From Neorhizobium alkalisoli (GTDB lineage: Bacteria; Pseudomonadota; Alphaproteobacteria; Rhizobiales; Rhizobiaceae), in assembly GCF_002968635.1 (NCBI RefSeq), contig NZ_PVBN01000003.1:186001-250000 (forward strand): a DNA stretch of 64,000 nt. The letters run 5' to 3'. The translations under genes were made by a program, and so were the position numbers. Position 1 is the first letter of the stretch. Each line of letters starts with the position of its first letter. A model generated the notes under the pieces. It saw only the letters and a list, made by a program, of their open reading frames with translations, ran no database searches and was not told the DNA's origin. Of the stretch, positions 1 through 9,510 are shown piece after piece.

Positions 1-371
1 TCCCGAAGCTTGGCCAGAACATCGGCAAGTCCGACCGGAGCCGAGGGATGGTTTCCATGCACGCGTTCCACTTTCTGGGCAAGCGGGATAAGCCAAGCGA
101 GTTCTTCCCGGTGGGTTGCATGGTACCGGCTCAGAAGGTGAGAGATAAGCTCTTCCGTTTCAGCCGGCGCGTCGCGCCCCGCCGCTTGCGCCAACGCATT
201 GAGATCGGCGAGCAGGGCTTCGGCGGACAAACCGGCTTTCCCGGCAGCTTCGGCAAGCGAGATCTTGCCGCCACAGCAGAAGCTGATGTCATGGCGACGG
301 AACAGTTCCGCCGCTCCCGGCAGCTCTGCTGCAATTGCGCCGACAGTTCGGTCCGGTGTCAGGTCGGTCAT
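1..371 (-). CDS. ric: Iron-sulfur cluster repair di-iron protein Ric/ScdA family (3' end cut off by the window)
   Basis: Translation from the ATG at 371 reads MTDLTPDRTVGAIAAELPG and runs open to position 1, so only about 123 N-terminal residues are present. The N-terminal DUF542-type domain carries the FCCGG motif (residues 31-35). It is followed by a His-rich helical stretch (SHLLSRYHATHREEL) typical of the hemerythrin-like di-iron domain. Family members repair Fe-S clusters damaged by nitric oxide or oxidants in the cytoplasm. A strong ribosome site (AGGAGG) precedes the start. The gene lies downstream of the ubiD-like gene on the same strand and near nap, which fits a nitrogen-oxide stress role. 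The family assignment is firm; the function is inferred from the family. Confidence 0.85.
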   Translation of the reverse strand, partial: MTDLTPDRTVGAIAAELPGAAELFRRHDISFCCGGKISLAEAAGKAGLSAEALLADLNALAQAAGRDAPAETEELISHLLSRYHATHREELAWLIPLAQKVERVHGNHPSAPVGLADVLAKLR

Positions 372-445
372 CTTATCCTCCTATGATTGATTGGATTGGG
401 TGTTGCTTCCAGCTCGTTGCAGGTCGATAGCGCGTCATGGTTCGT

Positions 446-1990
446 TCACTCGCCATGACGATTTTCATCGATCCCAAGCGACGTCCATAGGGCATCGACC
501 CTCTCGCTCACTTCTGGAGGCATCGAGAGCACATCGCCCCATTCGCGGTGGGTCTCCGCGCCGATCTTAGCTGTGGCGTCGAGCCCCAGCTTGCCGCCGA
601 GCCCAGGTTCCGGAGAGGCGAAATCGAGGTAGTCGATCGGCGTTTTGTCGATGACAACGAGATCGCGACTGGCGTCGAAGCGCGTCGAAAGCGCCCAGAT
701 GACGTCCGGCCAACTTTTGACATTGATATCGGGATCTACGGCAATGATGAGCTTGGTGTAGCTGAACTGCGGCAGGATCGACCACAACCCCATCATGACC
801 CGCCTTGCCTGACCGGGATACCGTTTGTTGATGGAAACGACGATGGCGCGATAGGAACAGGCTTCAGGGGGGAGCCAGAGGTCGGCAATCTCCGGGAACT
901 GCCCCTTGATCAGCGGCAGAAAGAGATCGTTCATCGCCTCGCCGAGCCGGGAAGGTTCATCCGGCGGTCGGCCCGTATAGGTCGAGAGGTAGATCGGCTG
1001 ATGGCGCATGGTGATGGCCGAAAGGCGAAGCACGGGAAAAGGCTCAACGGCGTTGTAGTATCCGGTATGGTCGCCGTAAGGTCCCTCTTCAGCCGTCTGG
1101 GTTGCAGAAACCGTCCCTTCCAACACGATTTCGGCCTGCGCGGGAACGGGAAGGGGAACCGTCAGCGCGGTCGCCGTTTCCTGCCTCCTGCCTTTCAGGA
1201 CACCTGCAAAACTCAGCTCGCTCATCCCGTCCGGAAGAGGCATGACGGCAGCAAGGATCGTCGCGGGGTCGGCTCCGATCGCGACGACGACCGGCATATC
1301 CTGGCCGAGTGCTTGCCACATGCGGTGATGCCGGGCGCCGCCTCGATTGGCCAGCCAACGCACGATCAGCCGATCTCGGCCGAGCTTTTGCATGCGGTAT
1401 ATGCCGACGTTGAGATCGCTCGGGTCGTCAGGCGCGTGAGTGATGACAAGCGGCCAGGTGATGAGGGGCGCTGGCTCTGCGGGCCAGCAGGATTGGATCG
1501 GCAGTCGGTCGAGGTCGATCTCGCTGCCCTGCCAGACAACCTGCTGGCAAGGCGCACGCGAAACCGGACGGACGTTCATGGACAGCGCAGCCTTCAAATG
1601 AGGCAGCTTTTCCCAGGCGTCGCGCAGTGATTTCGGTGGCCTCGGCTCACGCAGGTCTCCAAGGAAGGTAGCAAGCCGAGGGAGTCCTCCGGCTTCCAGC
1701 CCCAGGCCCCATTCGATCCGTTCGCGTGTGCCGAAGAGGTTTGCCAGAAGTGGGATGGCCTGCGTTATGCCCGCGGCATCAACCGGGTGCTCGAACAACA
1801 GTGCCGGTCCGTGGTCTGCAAGCACGCGCCTGTGGATCTCGGTAATGTCGTGGACCAGCGAAACGGGGCGGGCGATGCGCTTGAGACTGCCACGCCGCTC
1901 AAGGAAGCTGACGAAGTCCTGAAGGCTTGCGTAGCGGCGGGGAATGGCATCTGCTTTCATGCGTGAGATTTGCCGGGCCGCCGACGACAT
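446..1990 (-). CDS. ubiD: UbiD family decarboxylase
   Basis: This 514-residue protein matches UbiD-type prenylated-FMN decarboxylases, with the family signature EGPYGDHTGYYN near the middle and family-typical length. UbiD removes the carboxylate from 3-polyprenyl-4-hydroxybenzoate in ubiquinone synthesis; other family members decarboxylate aromatic or unsaturated acids, and the sequence alone does not decide. The Met at 1960 (MKADAIPRRYASLQDF) is an alternative start that agrees better with typical UbiD N-termini. Neither start has a clear ribosome site. A perfect 14-bp palindrome lies just upstream. Position next to ric and divergent from nap suggests an isozyme used in low oxygen or denitrifying growth (inference). 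Confidence 0.8.
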   Translation of the reverse strand: MSSAARQISRMKADAIPRRYASLQDFVSFLERRGSLKRIARPVSLVHDITEIHRRVLADHGPALLFEHPVDAAGITQAIPLLANLFGTRERIEWGLGLEAGGLPRLATFLGDLREPRPPKSLRDAWEKLPHLKAALSMNVRPVSRAPCQQVVWQGSEIDLDRLPIQSCWPAEPAPLITWPLVITHAPDDPSDLNVGIYRMQKLGRDRLIVRWLANRGGARHHRMWQALGQDMPVVVAIGADPATILAAVMPLPDGMSELSFAGVLKGRRQETATALTVPLPVPAQAEIVLEGTVSATQTAEEGPYGDHTGYYNAVEPFPVLRLSAITMRHQPIYLSTYTGRPPDEPSRLGEAMNDLFLPLIKGQFPEIADLWLPPEACSYRAIVVSINKRYPGQARRVMMGLWSILPQFSYTKLIIAVDPDINVKSWPDVIWALSTRFDASRDLVVIDKTPIDYLDFASPEPGLGGKLGLDATAKIGAETHREWGDVLSMPPEVSERVDALWTSLGIDENRHGE

Positions 1991-1994
1991 GTCT

Positions 1995-2008
1995 TTGCGC
2001 TAGCGCAA
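1995..2008. promoter_or_regulatory. Perfect palindrome TTGCGCTAGCGCAA, CRP/FNR-type site
   Basis: The site is a perfect 14-bp palindrome with TTG-N8-CAA architecture, as in FNR-type boxes (TTGAT-N4-ATCAA). The G/C inner bases are more like NnrR-type nitric-oxide regulators than classical FNR. It lies in the divergent region between the ubiD-like gene and napE. Its centre is about 150 bp before the napE start and about 41 bp before the alternative ubiD start at 1960. The palindrome is seen directly; the regulator is inferred. Confidence 0.5.
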
Positions 2009-2151
2009 GTTACCGAGCCGTCGATGTGCTAGTCTCGGCACACTCGCACCTCGCCTTTAGGGGTGGCGAAGAGAGACTGCCGACGCGGGTTGACGAGTTC
2101 AAGCGATGATCCATGTTACCTTATCAGAAATGGCTAAAGCAGGAGGTGAGC

Positions 2152-2340
2152 GTGTCTGATCTTCCCCTTCAGCAACACGACGATAGGCTGCCACGGAGCC
2201 GGTTGAGGGAGTTCCTCACCTTCCTTGTGCTGGCATTCGGCATTTGGCCCATCGTGGCCATAGGAGTGGTCGGCGGCTACGGCTTTCTCGTGTGGATGTA
2301 TCAGATCATCACCGGTCCGCCCGGACCTCCAGGTCATTGA
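2152..2340 (+). CDS. napE: Periplasmic nitrate reductase small membrane protein NapE
   Basis: This protein of about 62 residues has a hydrophilic N-terminus and one hydrophobic segment (FLTFLVLAFGIWPIVAIGVVG), ending in a Pro/Gly-rich tail, as in NapE. I chose the GTG at 2152 because an AGGAGG lies five bases before it. An in-frame ATG at 2113 would add 13 residues but lacks a ribosome site. It is the first gene of napEDABC. NapE is a non-essential inner-membrane protein of unknown biochemical role found at the head of nap operons. Confidence 0.85.
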   Translation: MSDLPLQQHDDRLPRSRLREFLTFLVLAFGIWPIVAIGVVGGYGFLVWMYQIITGPPGPPGH

Positions 2341-2603
2341 GGCGCTCTGATGTTTGCGGCGTCACTTTCCCCGCGGAAGGGCTCCCTGCGTAAGCGGCTT
2401 ATGGGCTTTGCGTCAGGTGCCGGCCTCCCCGGTCGATGTCCCACCTTAATCGCTGCCATGCCGAACGGCGGGTCGGCAATCGGCTTCCGGCCGATGAACG
2501 GAGATATTTTCCTGCCTGATGACGGTGGCGAAGCCCGCAGAGGTGTCGCGCCCGCATCCGCACAGGCCGATCGCGATCTGGATACAAACGCTGGAGGTGA
2601 GAC
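2341..2603 (+). other. napE-napD spacer with no recognisable napF
   Basis: A 263-bp gap separates napE and napD, where many rhizobial nap operons carry napF, a ferredoxin with several four-cysteine clusters. Reading all three forward frames I find no CxxCxxC pattern. One frame is open through the whole gap into napD, beginning MFAASLSPRKGSLRKRL, but it has no ribosome site and resembles no family I know. It may be untranslated or a decayed remnant. napEDABC without napF is known in Bradyrhizobium. Confidence 0.4.
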
Positions 2604-2891
2604 ATGTCTGAAGACGCAAACCGTCACTACATTTCCAGCGCCGTCATCATCGTAATACCGCAAGCCGAAGAACGCGTCGTGCGAGACGTGGCGGCGATGC
2701 CCGGGGTCGAAGTTCACGCTATCCAGGATGGCAAGATCGTTGTCGTCATCGAGGGCACCAGCAGCGGCCAGCTCGGTGCGGTCTTGTCGGCTATTTCTGC
2801 AATCGAAGGAGTGGTGGCCGCCAACATGGTGTTCGAACATTCCGAAAAAGAGGAGGCAATGTCTGATGATCGGAGAATTGACGCGGCGTGA
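2604..2891 (+). CDS. napD: NapA maturation chaperone NapD
   Basis: The 95-residue protein has the NapD ferredoxin-like fold pattern: [13 protein letters not shown], then [20 protein letters not shown], then [20 protein letters not shown]. NapD is a cytoplasmic chaperone that binds the twin-arginine leader of NapA and delays export until the molybdenum cofactor is inserted. The ribosome site GGAGGTGAG precedes the ATG. Its 3' end overlaps the napA start by 26 bp in another frame, consistent with translational coupling. Confidence 0.93.
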   Translation: MSEDANRHYISSAVIIVIPQAEERVVRDVAAMPGVEVHAIQDGKIVVVIEGTSSGQLGAVLSAISAIEGVVAANMVFEHSEKEEAMSDDRRIDAA

Positions 2892-5370
2892 CCTTATCAA
2901 GGCGCATGCGGCGGGAATAGCGGCCGCTACTGCCGGGATCGCCCTTCCGGCCGCGGCCCAGCCGGTGCCAGGCGGGGTAGAGTCGCTGGAAATCAAGTGG
3001 TCGAAGGCCCCATGTCGGTTCTGCGGCACGGGCTGTGGGGTCATGGTCGGCGTCAAGGAGGGCCAAGTCGTGGCCACCCACGGCGACATGCAGGCCGAGG
3101 TCAACCGCGGCTTGAATTGCATCAAGGGCTACTTCCTCTCGAAGATCATGTATGGCGAAGACCGCCTCAAGACCCCACTGCTCAGAAAGCGCAATGGAAA
3201 ATATGCCAAGGATGGCGAATTCGAGCCGGTGAGCTGGGACGAAGCCTTCGACGTCATGGCCGAGCAATGCAAAAAGGTGCTCAAGGAGAAGGGTCCGACG
3301 GCGGTCGGGATGTTCGGCTCTGGGCAATGGACGATCTTTGAGGGCTATGCCGCGACCAAGCTCATGCGCGCCGGCTTCCGCTCCAATAACCTCGATCCGA
3401 ATGCCCGACACTGTATGGCGTCGGCGGCCTACGCCTTCATGCGCACCTTCGGCATGGATGAGCCGATGGGCTGTTACGACGATTTCGAGAATGCAGATGC
3501 TTTCGTGCTCTGGGGCTCGAATATGGCGGAGATGCATCCGATCCTCTGGACTCGCCTTGCCGACAGGCGGCTTGGTCATCAGCACGTGAAGGTTGCCGTC
3601 CTGTCGACCTTCACCCACCGCAGCATGGACCTTGCAGACATCCCCGTTATCTTCACGCCCGGGACCGATCTTGCAATCCTGAACTACATCGCCAACCACA
3701 TCATCACCAGCGGCAAGGTCAACGAGGAATTCGTCAAGAACCATACGACCTTCATGAAGGGCGTGACCAATATCGGTTACGGCCTCCGGCCGGAAGATCC
3801 GCTGGAATTGAAGGCGGCCAATGCAGCCAATCCGGCCAACATGGAGCCGACGGACTTCGAATCCTTCAAGAAGTTCGTCTCCGATTATACGCTTAAAAAG
3901 GTTGCGGACCTCACCGGCGCTGATCCCGGTTTTCTGCAGCAGCTCGCGGAACTCTACGCCGACCCGAACCGGAAGGTGATGTCGCTTTGGACAATGGGGT
4001 TCAACCAGCACGTCCGCGGCGTCTGGGCGAACCAGATGCTTTATAATCTCCATCTTCTCACGGGCAAGATTTCCGAGCCTGGGAACAGCCCGTTCTCACT
4101 CACCGGGCAGCCATCAGCCTGCGGTACCGCGCGCGAAGTCGGCACTTTCGCACACCGGCTGCCGGCCGACATGACCGTGACCAACCCCGAACACCGCCAC
4201 CATGCAGAGGAAATCTGGAAGCTGCCGGAGGGCCTTATTCCGGACAAACCCGGCTACCACGCGGTGCAGCAGGACCGCATGCTCAAGGACGGGAAGCTCA
4301 GCTTCTACTGGGTGCAGGTGAACAACAACGTTCAGGCTGCTCCGAACACAAAGAACGAGACCTATCAAGGCTACCGCAACCCGGACAACTTCATCGTGGT
4401 GTCCGACGCATACCCGACGATTACTGCCATGTCGGCCGATCTGATCCTGCCCGCAGCCATGTGGGTCGAGAAGGAAGGCGCCTATGGCAATGCCGAGCGC
4501 CGTACGCATGTCTGGCATCAGCTTGTTCAGGCGCCGGGCGAAGCGCGGTCCGACCTCTGGCAGTTGGTGGAGTTCTCAAAGCGTTTCACGACAGATGAGG
4601 TCTGGCCGGCCGAAATGCTCGACAAGCATCCGGACTATCGCGGCAAGACATTGTTCGAGGTATTGTTCAAGAATGGCCAGGTAGACCAGTTCCCGCTCAG
4701 CGAGATCGATCAGTCGTACCCCAACAACGAAGCCTATGCATTTGGCTTCTACCTCCAGAAGGGGCTGTTCGAGGAATACGCCTCCTTCGGGCGAGGCCAT
4801 GGCCACGATCTGGCGCCCTATGATCGATATCATCAGGAGCGCGGCCTGCGCTGGCCGGTCGTGAATGGCCAGGAGACCAAGTGGCGCTACCGTGAGGGCT
4901 ACGATCCCTATGTCAAAGCCGGGGAGGGCGTAAAATTCTATGGCCGCCCGGATGGCAGGGCCGTCATTCTCGCCGTTCCCTACGAGCCTCCGGCCGAAAC
5001 TCCCGACGACGAGTACGATTTCTGGCTGGTGACCGGTCGTGTGCTGGAGCACTGGCACTCCGGCTCCATGACCATGCGGGTGCCGGAACTTTATAAGGCG
5101 TTTCCCGGTGCCCGATGTTTCATGAATGCCGATGACGCCAGGAAACGCGGCTTCAATCAGGGAATGGAGGTCAGGATTGTCTCCCGACGCGGTGAAATTC
5201 GGTCTCGCGTTGAAACCCGCGGACGAAACCGCATGCCGCCGGGCGTGATCTTCGTGCCCTGGTTCGACGCCAGTCAGTTGATCAACAAAGTCACGCTCGA
5301 CGCCACCGATCCCATCTCCAAACAGACGGACTACAAGAAATGCGCTGTGAAGATTCTCCCCGTCGCATGA
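2866..5370 (+). CDS. napA: Periplasmic nitrate reductase catalytic subunit NapA
   Basis: NapA reduces nitrate to nitrite in the periplasm using a bis-MGD molybdenum centre and one 4Fe-4S cluster. From the ATG at 2866 (AGGAGG nine bases upstream) the product is 834 residues, the usual family length. The leader has a Tat motif, TRRDLIKA (residues 6-13), and a hydrophobic stretch to about residue 31. Cluster ligands are visible at C50, C53, C57 and C85 (CRFCGTGC then GLNC), and the likely Mo ligand is C183 in NARHCMASA. An upstream in-frame extension inside napD is not a real start. It depends on molybdate, and a mod locus is present at 38-42 kb. Confidence 0.97.
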   Translation: MIGELTRRDLIKAHAAGIAAATAGIALPAAAQPVPGGVESLEIKWSKAPCRFCGTGCGVMVGVKEGQVVATHGDMQAEVNRGLNCIKGYFLSKIMYGEDRLKTPLLRKRNGKYAKDGEFEPVSWDEAFDVMAEQCKKVLKEKGPTAVGMFGSGQWTIFEGYAATKLMRAGFRSNNLDPNARHCMASAAYAFMRTFGMDEPMGCYDDFENADAFVLWGSNMAEMHPILWTRLADRRLGHQHVKVAVLSTFTHRSMDLADIPVIFTPGTDLAILNYIANHIITSGKVNEEFVKNHTTFMKGVTNIGYGLRPEDPLELKAANAANPANMEPTDFESFKKFVSDYTLKKVADLTGADPGFLQQLAELYADPNRKVMSLWTMGFNQHVRGVWANQMLYNLHLLTGKISEPGNSPFSLTGQPSACGTAREVGTFAHRLPADMTVTNPEHRHHAEEIWKLPEGLIPDKPGYHAVQQDRMLKDGKLSFYWVQVNNNVQAAPNTKNETYQGYRNPDNFIVVSDAYPTITAMSADLILPAAMWVEKEGAYGNAERRTHVWHQLVQAPGEARSDLWQLVEFSKRFTTDEVWPAEMLDKHPDYRGKTLFEVLFKNGQVDQFPLSEIDQSYPNNEAYAFGFYLQKGLFEEYASFGRGHGHDLAPYDRYHQERGLRWPVVNGQETKWRYREGYDPYVKAGEGVKFYGRPDGRAVILAVPYEPPAETPDDEYDFWLVTGRVLEHWHSGSMTMRVPELYKAFPGARCFMNADDARKRGFNQGMEVRIVSRRGEIRSRVETRGRNRMPPGVIFVPWFDASQLINKVTLDATDPISKQTDYKKCAVKILPVA

Positions 5371-5831
5371 CCCTCCGTCCTTTTTTGACGGTCCTTGCCG
5401 TGGCTGCCGCAGTGTTCTCGACGACCCTTGCGGTGGCTCAGATGGTACCGGAGCTGTCGGGACCGCCTGGCGGAATGAACGTGGTCCCCGCAAAGCCGAT
5501 GCCGAAATGGAATGTGGATGATGTCCGCAAAATGCGCGCTTATCCCGACCAGCCCCCGGTCATACCTCACTCGATCGAAGGGTATCAGCTTTCCGTCAAT
5601 ACCAATCGCTGTCTTTCCTGCCACAAGCGGGAATTCACCCAAGGCGCCGGTGCTCCGATGATCAGCGTCACCCATTACATGACACGCGAGGGGCAGATGC
5701 TCGCGGACGTCTCCCCGCGGCGCTATTTCTGCACCGCCTGCCATGTGCCTCAAGCGCAGGTGCAGCCGCTTGTCGGCAATACCTTCCGCGACATGAGTGA
5801 AATGGGCGTCGAGCATCTGGGAGGAAAGTAG
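5367..5831 (+). CDS. napB: Diheme cytochrome c NapB, nitrate reductase small subunit
   Basis: This protein of about 154 residues has a Sec signal peptide ([18 protein letters not shown]) and two CXXCH heme sites (CLSCH and CTACH). It passes electrons from NapC to NapA in the periplasm. I start it at the ATG at 5367, which overlaps the napA stop as ATGA; an ATG at 5340 inside napA would add nine residues. The segment [20 protein letters not shown] before the first heme is typical of NapB. Confidence 0.95.
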   Translation: MTLRPFLTVLAVAAAVFSTTLAVAQMVPELSGPPGGMNVVPAKPMPKWNVDDVRKMRAYPDQPPVIPHSIEGYQLSVNTNRCLSCHKREFTQGAGAPMISVTHYMTREGQMLADVSPRRYFCTACHVPQAQVQPLVGNTFRDMSEMGVEHLGGK

Positions 5832-5832
5832 G

Positions 5833-6543
5833 TTGATCGCACGTATCAAAAGCCTGGCCGCCTGGGTCTGGAAGATTCTCAGTACGCCTGCCGCCACGCT
5901 GAGCCTGGCGTTCCTGACCCTTGGCGGTTTTGTGGGAGGGGTCCTCTTCTGGGGTGCGTTCAATACCGCGCTCGAGCTCACCAATACGGAGGCGTTCTGT
6001 ACCGGTTGTCATGAAATGCGCGCCAACGTTTACGAGGAGATGACGCGAACGGTGCATTTCTCCAACCGGTCCGGCGTGCGCGCGTCCTGCCCGGATTGCC
6101 ACGTGCCGCATGAATGGACAGATAAGATCGCTCGCAAGATGCAGGCCTCAAAGGAGGTATGGGGCAAGATCTTTGGTACGATCAACACACGCCAGAAGTT
6201 TCTCGATGAACGGCTCCGCCTGGCTCAGCACGAATGGCACCGGCTCAAGGCGAATGACAGCCTTGAGTGCCGCAACTGCCATTCTTCCGTGGCGATGGAT
6301 CTTTCAAAGCAGACCCAGCGCGCCGCCGACATCCACACTCGCTATCTCTTGAGCGGCAAAGCGACCTGCATCGACTGCCACAAGGGGATCGCGCATGAGT
6401 TACCCAACATGCAAGGTGTGAATCCGGGCTGGCACATGCCGGACGAGCTGGAGGGCGATGTCCTGCCAAGCGCCAATGCTGTCGATGAATTGAGGAAGGT
6501 CATGGCAGAGGTGCATGCGAGCGGAGAAAAGAGCTTGCCGTGA
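5833..6543 (+). CDS. napC: Tetraheme quinol dehydrogenase NapC
   Basis: NapC oxidises membrane quinol and feeds NapB. The protein has one N-terminal membrane anchor (about [21 protein letters not shown]) followed by four CXXCH motifs: CTGCH, CPDCH, CRNCH and CIDCH. This is the NapC/NirT pattern. I favour the TTG at 5833 (about 236 residues), just after the napB stop with a GGAGG upstream. An ATG at 5797 inside napB is possible. It is the last gene of the operon and converges on the copper genes with almost no gap. Confidence 0.93.
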   Translation: MIARIKSLAAWVWKILSTPAATLSLAFLTLGGFVGGVLFWGAFNTALELTNTEAFCTGCHEMRANVYEEMTRTVHFSNRSGVRASCPDCHVPHEWTDKIARKMQASKEVWGKIFGTINTRQKFLDERLRLAQHEWHRLKANDSLECRNCHSSVAMDLSKQTQRAADIHTRYLLSGKATCIDCHKGIAHELPNMQGVNPGWHMPDELEGDVLPSANAVDELRKVMAEVHASGEKSLP

Positions 6544-6544
6544 T

Positions 6545-8173
6545 CTACGGCTTGATCTCGATTTCGCCTTCGAGCCTGATGATTTCGAAGTCGCTGACGA
6601 TGACGTCGACCCGGATGGCCCAGATACCCGCCACGGGCAGTACCAGACCAGTAGAACCCCAGGTGCCGTCTCCCCGCCTCTCAGCTTTGCGCCTGATGGG
6701 CTCTATTCCGGCCGCCGAATTTGAGAACGCGAAGGACACCTCCTGAGGATCGAGCGGGGAGAAGTCCTCCTTCATGATGATTGCGGTTGCCGTCACGGGG
6801 CCGGCATTACCGGGGCTGACCTGCAACTCCGCCATCCCCTTTGCGGAATGGATATGAGCAACCGCAGGCTCGGTGACCTCCACGATCAGAGAGCGCGGCG
6901 GCGGCGTGAAGCGCCACGTTGCAGCAACGCCAAGTATGAGGAGCACCACAAGGCTTTCGGCCATCATCGAGCGGACGAGGAGACGGGTAGCGGCCCTTTC
7001 GCCTCGTTCCGACCGGTTCGTCAGCCTCCATCTGTTGACGGCGGCGAGTCCGAAGAGCACGACGAGAAGGCTCAACTTGGCAATAAGAACCCATCCATAG
7101 CTCGTCGTAACCAGTGCCTCGATCCTCAGAACCTGCACGTAGGTCAAGACCATGCCGGCGACGATCAGCGCGGCGACCGCAAGCGGGATGAAGTTCGAGA
7201 AGCGGCGGAGCGCCATTGCCGCTTCGGAGCCATCTCTTCTGAACTCCGCTGTGAGAGGGAGCAGAGCGCCGACCCAGATGGATATCGCCGCCACATGGAG
7301 GAAAACCGCCGGCCGCATCAGCCATTGAGGGGAAGCCGCACTGGCGTGTCCGCTGAGGCAGAGGGCGAAGGCCGCCGTAAGCAGCGCCGAGAGCGAAATC
7401 CATCGCCCGCTCCGGCCCGGTCCGCTTGCCAAAGCCAGCACCGCAAGTGCAAGTGCCGCAAACATGAAGACAACGGTCCGCCCGAAGCTTGTTGCAAAGC
7501 CCGCTTTCCAGACTTCGGGGTCAAGGATCCGCCGGATTGGTTCGCCGACGGTGTCCAATCCCTGAAATCCGGCAGAGAGCAATGTGCCGGCCAGGCCTAT
7601 GCAAAGAGCGGCAACCGTGAAGTTTAATGCGCTCCTGGATCCGCGGGCAAACCAGGAGGCGGCGAAGGTTCCCCCGATCCCGAAAAGAAGACCGATATAG
7701 AGACCGACCTTTCCACTCCAGAGGCCAGCCCGCACGGGCCAGTCCACGGTGTCTCCGGTCCGAGGGGAAGCTCCGCCCGGATGCCCGATCGAAAAGATGA
7801 CCGATCCTCCGATCGGGTGACCATCCTGCGAGACGACCCGCCAGGAGAGCACATGGGTGCCGGTTGCGAGATCGGCGGGTGGGGTGATCTCGACCAGCTT
7901 GTCCTTGACGGTGAAGGCATCAAGAACGATCGGGCGGCCATCGGGCAGGGTCAACTTGAGGCTTGTCGGCGAGACGGGCTCGCTGAACGACAATTTGAAG
8001 ACCGTGGGTGATGAGGATAGGACCGAGCCGTCGCGTGGCTCGGTCGCATTCAAGGCAGCATGGGCGGATGCCGTCGCCACGAAAGTCAGCCACAGCAGGA
8101 TCGCCAGTGCGACTTGCCGCAGAACGACCGGGGGCGATAGCTTCGTTCGAAGCGACGTCATCATCAATGTCAC
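6545..8173 (-). CDS. Copper resistance protein, CopC domain fused to CopD membrane domain
   Basis: A 542-residue protein. After a signal peptide ending ASAHA there is a CopC-like beta-sandwich (residues about 38-135) that keeps the start HAALNATEPRDGS and the motif DGHPIGGSVIFSIG, where His residues bind copper. A CopD-type domain of about eight membrane helices follows, then a hydrophilic C-terminal domain of about 120 residues. Such CopCD/YcnJ proteins are thought to bring copper across the inner membrane. It follows ycnI by nine bases, so the two are probably cotranscribed. The fused architecture is common in Rhizobiales and Bacillus YcnJ. Confidence 0.85.
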   Translation of the reverse strand: MTLMMTSLRTKLSPPVVLRQVALAILLWLTFVATASAHAALNATEPRDGSVLSSSPTVFKLSFSEPVSPTSLKLTLPDGRPIVLDAFTVKDKLVEITPPADLATGTHVLSWRVVSQDGHPIGGSVIFSIGHPGGASPRTGDTVDWPVRAGLWSGKVGLYIGLLFGIGGTFAASWFARGSRSALNFTVAALCIGLAGTLLSAGFQGLDTVGEPIRRILDPEVWKAGFATSFGRTVVFMFAALALAVLALASGPGRSGRWISLSALLTAAFALCLSGHASAASPQWLMRPAVFLHVAAISIWVGALLPLTAEFRRDGSEAAMALRRFSNFIPLAVAALIVAGMVLTYVQVLRIEALVTTSYGWVLIAKLSLLVVLFGLAAVNRWRLTNRSERGERAATRLLVRSMMAESLVVLLILGVAATWRFTPPPRSLIVEVTEPAVAHIHSAKGMAELQVSPGNAGPVTATAIIMKEDFSPLDPQEVSFAFSNSAAGIEPIRRKAERRGDGTWGSTGLVLPVAGIWAIRVDVIVSDFEIIRLEGEIEIKP

Positions 8174-8182
8174 GCCCGGATG

Positions 8183-8710
8183 TTAGTTGCTGAGCCTTGG
8201 CAGCAGCTTGACGCCCGGTGCGGGCAGTTCCAGATCAGATGCCTTCTGACCTTCAGCCGGGATTTCGATCCAGCGTTCCTTTAAGCCTTCCGGGCATTCC
8301 TGGATGACCGGGAAGTACAAGGTGGCGCCGGCGTTGAGATCTGCGGCGATCGTACCCCGAAGGACGAATTCGTCGTACTCGTCGTCACCGAGATTGCCGC
8401 CGCTCCAGACGACCTCTTTCACGCCCTCGGTCACCGGGGTACCGTGATTGTCGTAAGCCTTTGCATATGCGCCCTTGACCTTCTCGAGCTTCCAGCCTGC
8501 TTTCGGCTGCGGCTTGACGCCGTAGAAGCCTTCCGGAACCTGAACGCGCACGACATTGGTAGGCTTGCCTTCGCAGCCGTGGGGTACCCGCAGCACTGCC
8601 TTGTAGGTCGAACCGGCAGGCGCTTCTTTCCCTTCGAGGGTGACGTGCGAAAACGCAGCGGTGCTTGTGAACATGGTAACCGCAGCGGCAATGATGATCT
8701 TCTTCAACAT
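8183..8710 (-). CDS. YcnI family (DUF1775) copper-associated exported protein
   Basis: The mature protein starts SHVTLEGKEAPAGSTYKAVLRVPHGCEG, a pattern of the YcnI/DUF1775 family, in which the N-terminal His after signal cleavage takes part in copper binding. I start it at the ATG at 8710 (MLKKIIIAAAVTMFTS), which has GGAG upstream; an ATG at 8734 would add eight residues. It lies between the DUF2946-like gene and copCD on the same strand. A small hairpin (GCCGAC/GTCGGC, 8727-8742) lies just before the ribosome site. Confidence 0.87.
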   Translation of the reverse strand: MLKKIIIAAAVTMFTSTAAFSHVTLEGKEAPAGSTYKAVLRVPHGCEGKPTNVVRVQVPEGFYGVKPQPKAGWKLEKVKGAYAKAYDNHGTPVTEGVKEVVWSGGNLGDDEYDEFVLRGTIAADLNAGATLYFPVIQECPEGLKERWIEIPAEGQKASDLELPAPGVKLLPRLSN

Positions 8711-8836
8711 AGAATTCTCCATGGATGCCGACAAACGTCGGCCGATGACGAGCCAGCAGCCCGATGGCGCATGGCGGGTGTCGTTGGGTGGGAATGAATG
8801 CAGGGTGGACGGCTCTTGATCCGGGCGGATTGTCGT

Positions 8837-9265
8837 CTAGGCAGAGGACATCCTGAACCCGAACCCCTTCGACCGAAGGACTATGGTCAGCGGTGGGCCT
8901 CGTGGCCTTCCCGGTTCCGTTTCGGGTCGCTTCAGAGCGTCCACATCATCTTCGATGCGAACCTTTGTCGTAAAGGCCGGCAGCCGGTTCACCAGGAAAT
9001 TGCCTGGGGCCGGGGCAGCAAGAAGCAAGACCAACGTGCTGCACGCCTGGGTGCAGCATTGAAGAGCCTGAGAGTGATCCTCGTGGCCGGTATCGGCCGG
9101 GCCCTCCACATGCGTGATGCAGAGAGGGTTGCCGAATGCATCGTACATAGGCGCGGCGAGCGCGGTCCCCATGCCGAGAGATGCAAACAGCATCTGCAAA
9201 ACGAGCGCATGCGCTGCGATGAACGCGGCTGCCGTGCTCCATTTATGCGGTCTGCGGTTTCTCAC
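8837..9265 (-). CDS. Small exported protein, DUF2946-like, copper locus
   Basis: A 142-residue protein with an N-terminal hydrophobic segment (ALVLQMLFASLGMGTALA), then a His/Cys-rich stretch (CITHVEGPADTGHEDHSQALQCCTQAC) and a Pro/Arg-rich tail. This layout resembles DUF2946 proteins found in copper-handling operons, and the next two genes on the strand are ycnI and copCD. The His/Cys cluster could bind a metal. The family assignment is from pattern and context only. Confidence 0.5.
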   Translation of the reverse strand: MRNRRPHKWSTAAAFIAAHALVLQMLFASLGMGTALAAPMYDAFGNPLCITHVEGPADTGHEDHSQALQCCTQACSTLVLLLAAPAPGNFLVNRLPAFTTKVRIEDDVDALKRPETEPGRPRGPPLTIVLRSKGFGFRMSSA

Positions 9266-9453
9266 GATAGGTTCATCGCTTGCGGGTTGCCATCGATCTG
9301 CCGCTGCTTAGTTGCACGCAACAGTCATGTTTGTCTATGCGCTCTTCCGCCACAGCGCTCTTTGATAAGCATCAACTGCGGGGAGGAATTGGAGATATCT
9401 GCCGCTCGCGGCCATCCCTCGTCACCGGTAATGTATGGAATGGCACCGATTAT

Positions 9454-9474
9454 GAAAAGCATTGTTCGCTTTTC
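9454..9474. promoter_or_regulatory. Inverted repeat GAAAAGC-N7-GCTTTTC upstream of the carnitine operon
   Basis: Perfect seven-base arms with a seven-base spacer lie 37 bp before the BKACE start, in the 245-bp divergent region (9266-9510) between the copper genes and the carnitine operon. Its position suits a repressor or activator site for the operon. I recognise no specific regulator, and no regulator gene adjoins it. Confidence 0.35.
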
Positions 9475-9510
9475 CGGCACGTAATGGACGAAACGAAAAA
9501 GGAGGGGAGC

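Noticed and set aside
48-386. Plus-strand frame at the window start
   Set aside because: The opposite strand encodes Ric with the FCCGG motif and a good ribosome site, so this is a shadow.
2090-2102. FNR-like TTGA-N5-TCAA before napE
   Set aside because: The spacing is one base short of the TTGA-N6-TCAA needed for FNR-type dimers; the palindrome at 1995-2008 fits better.
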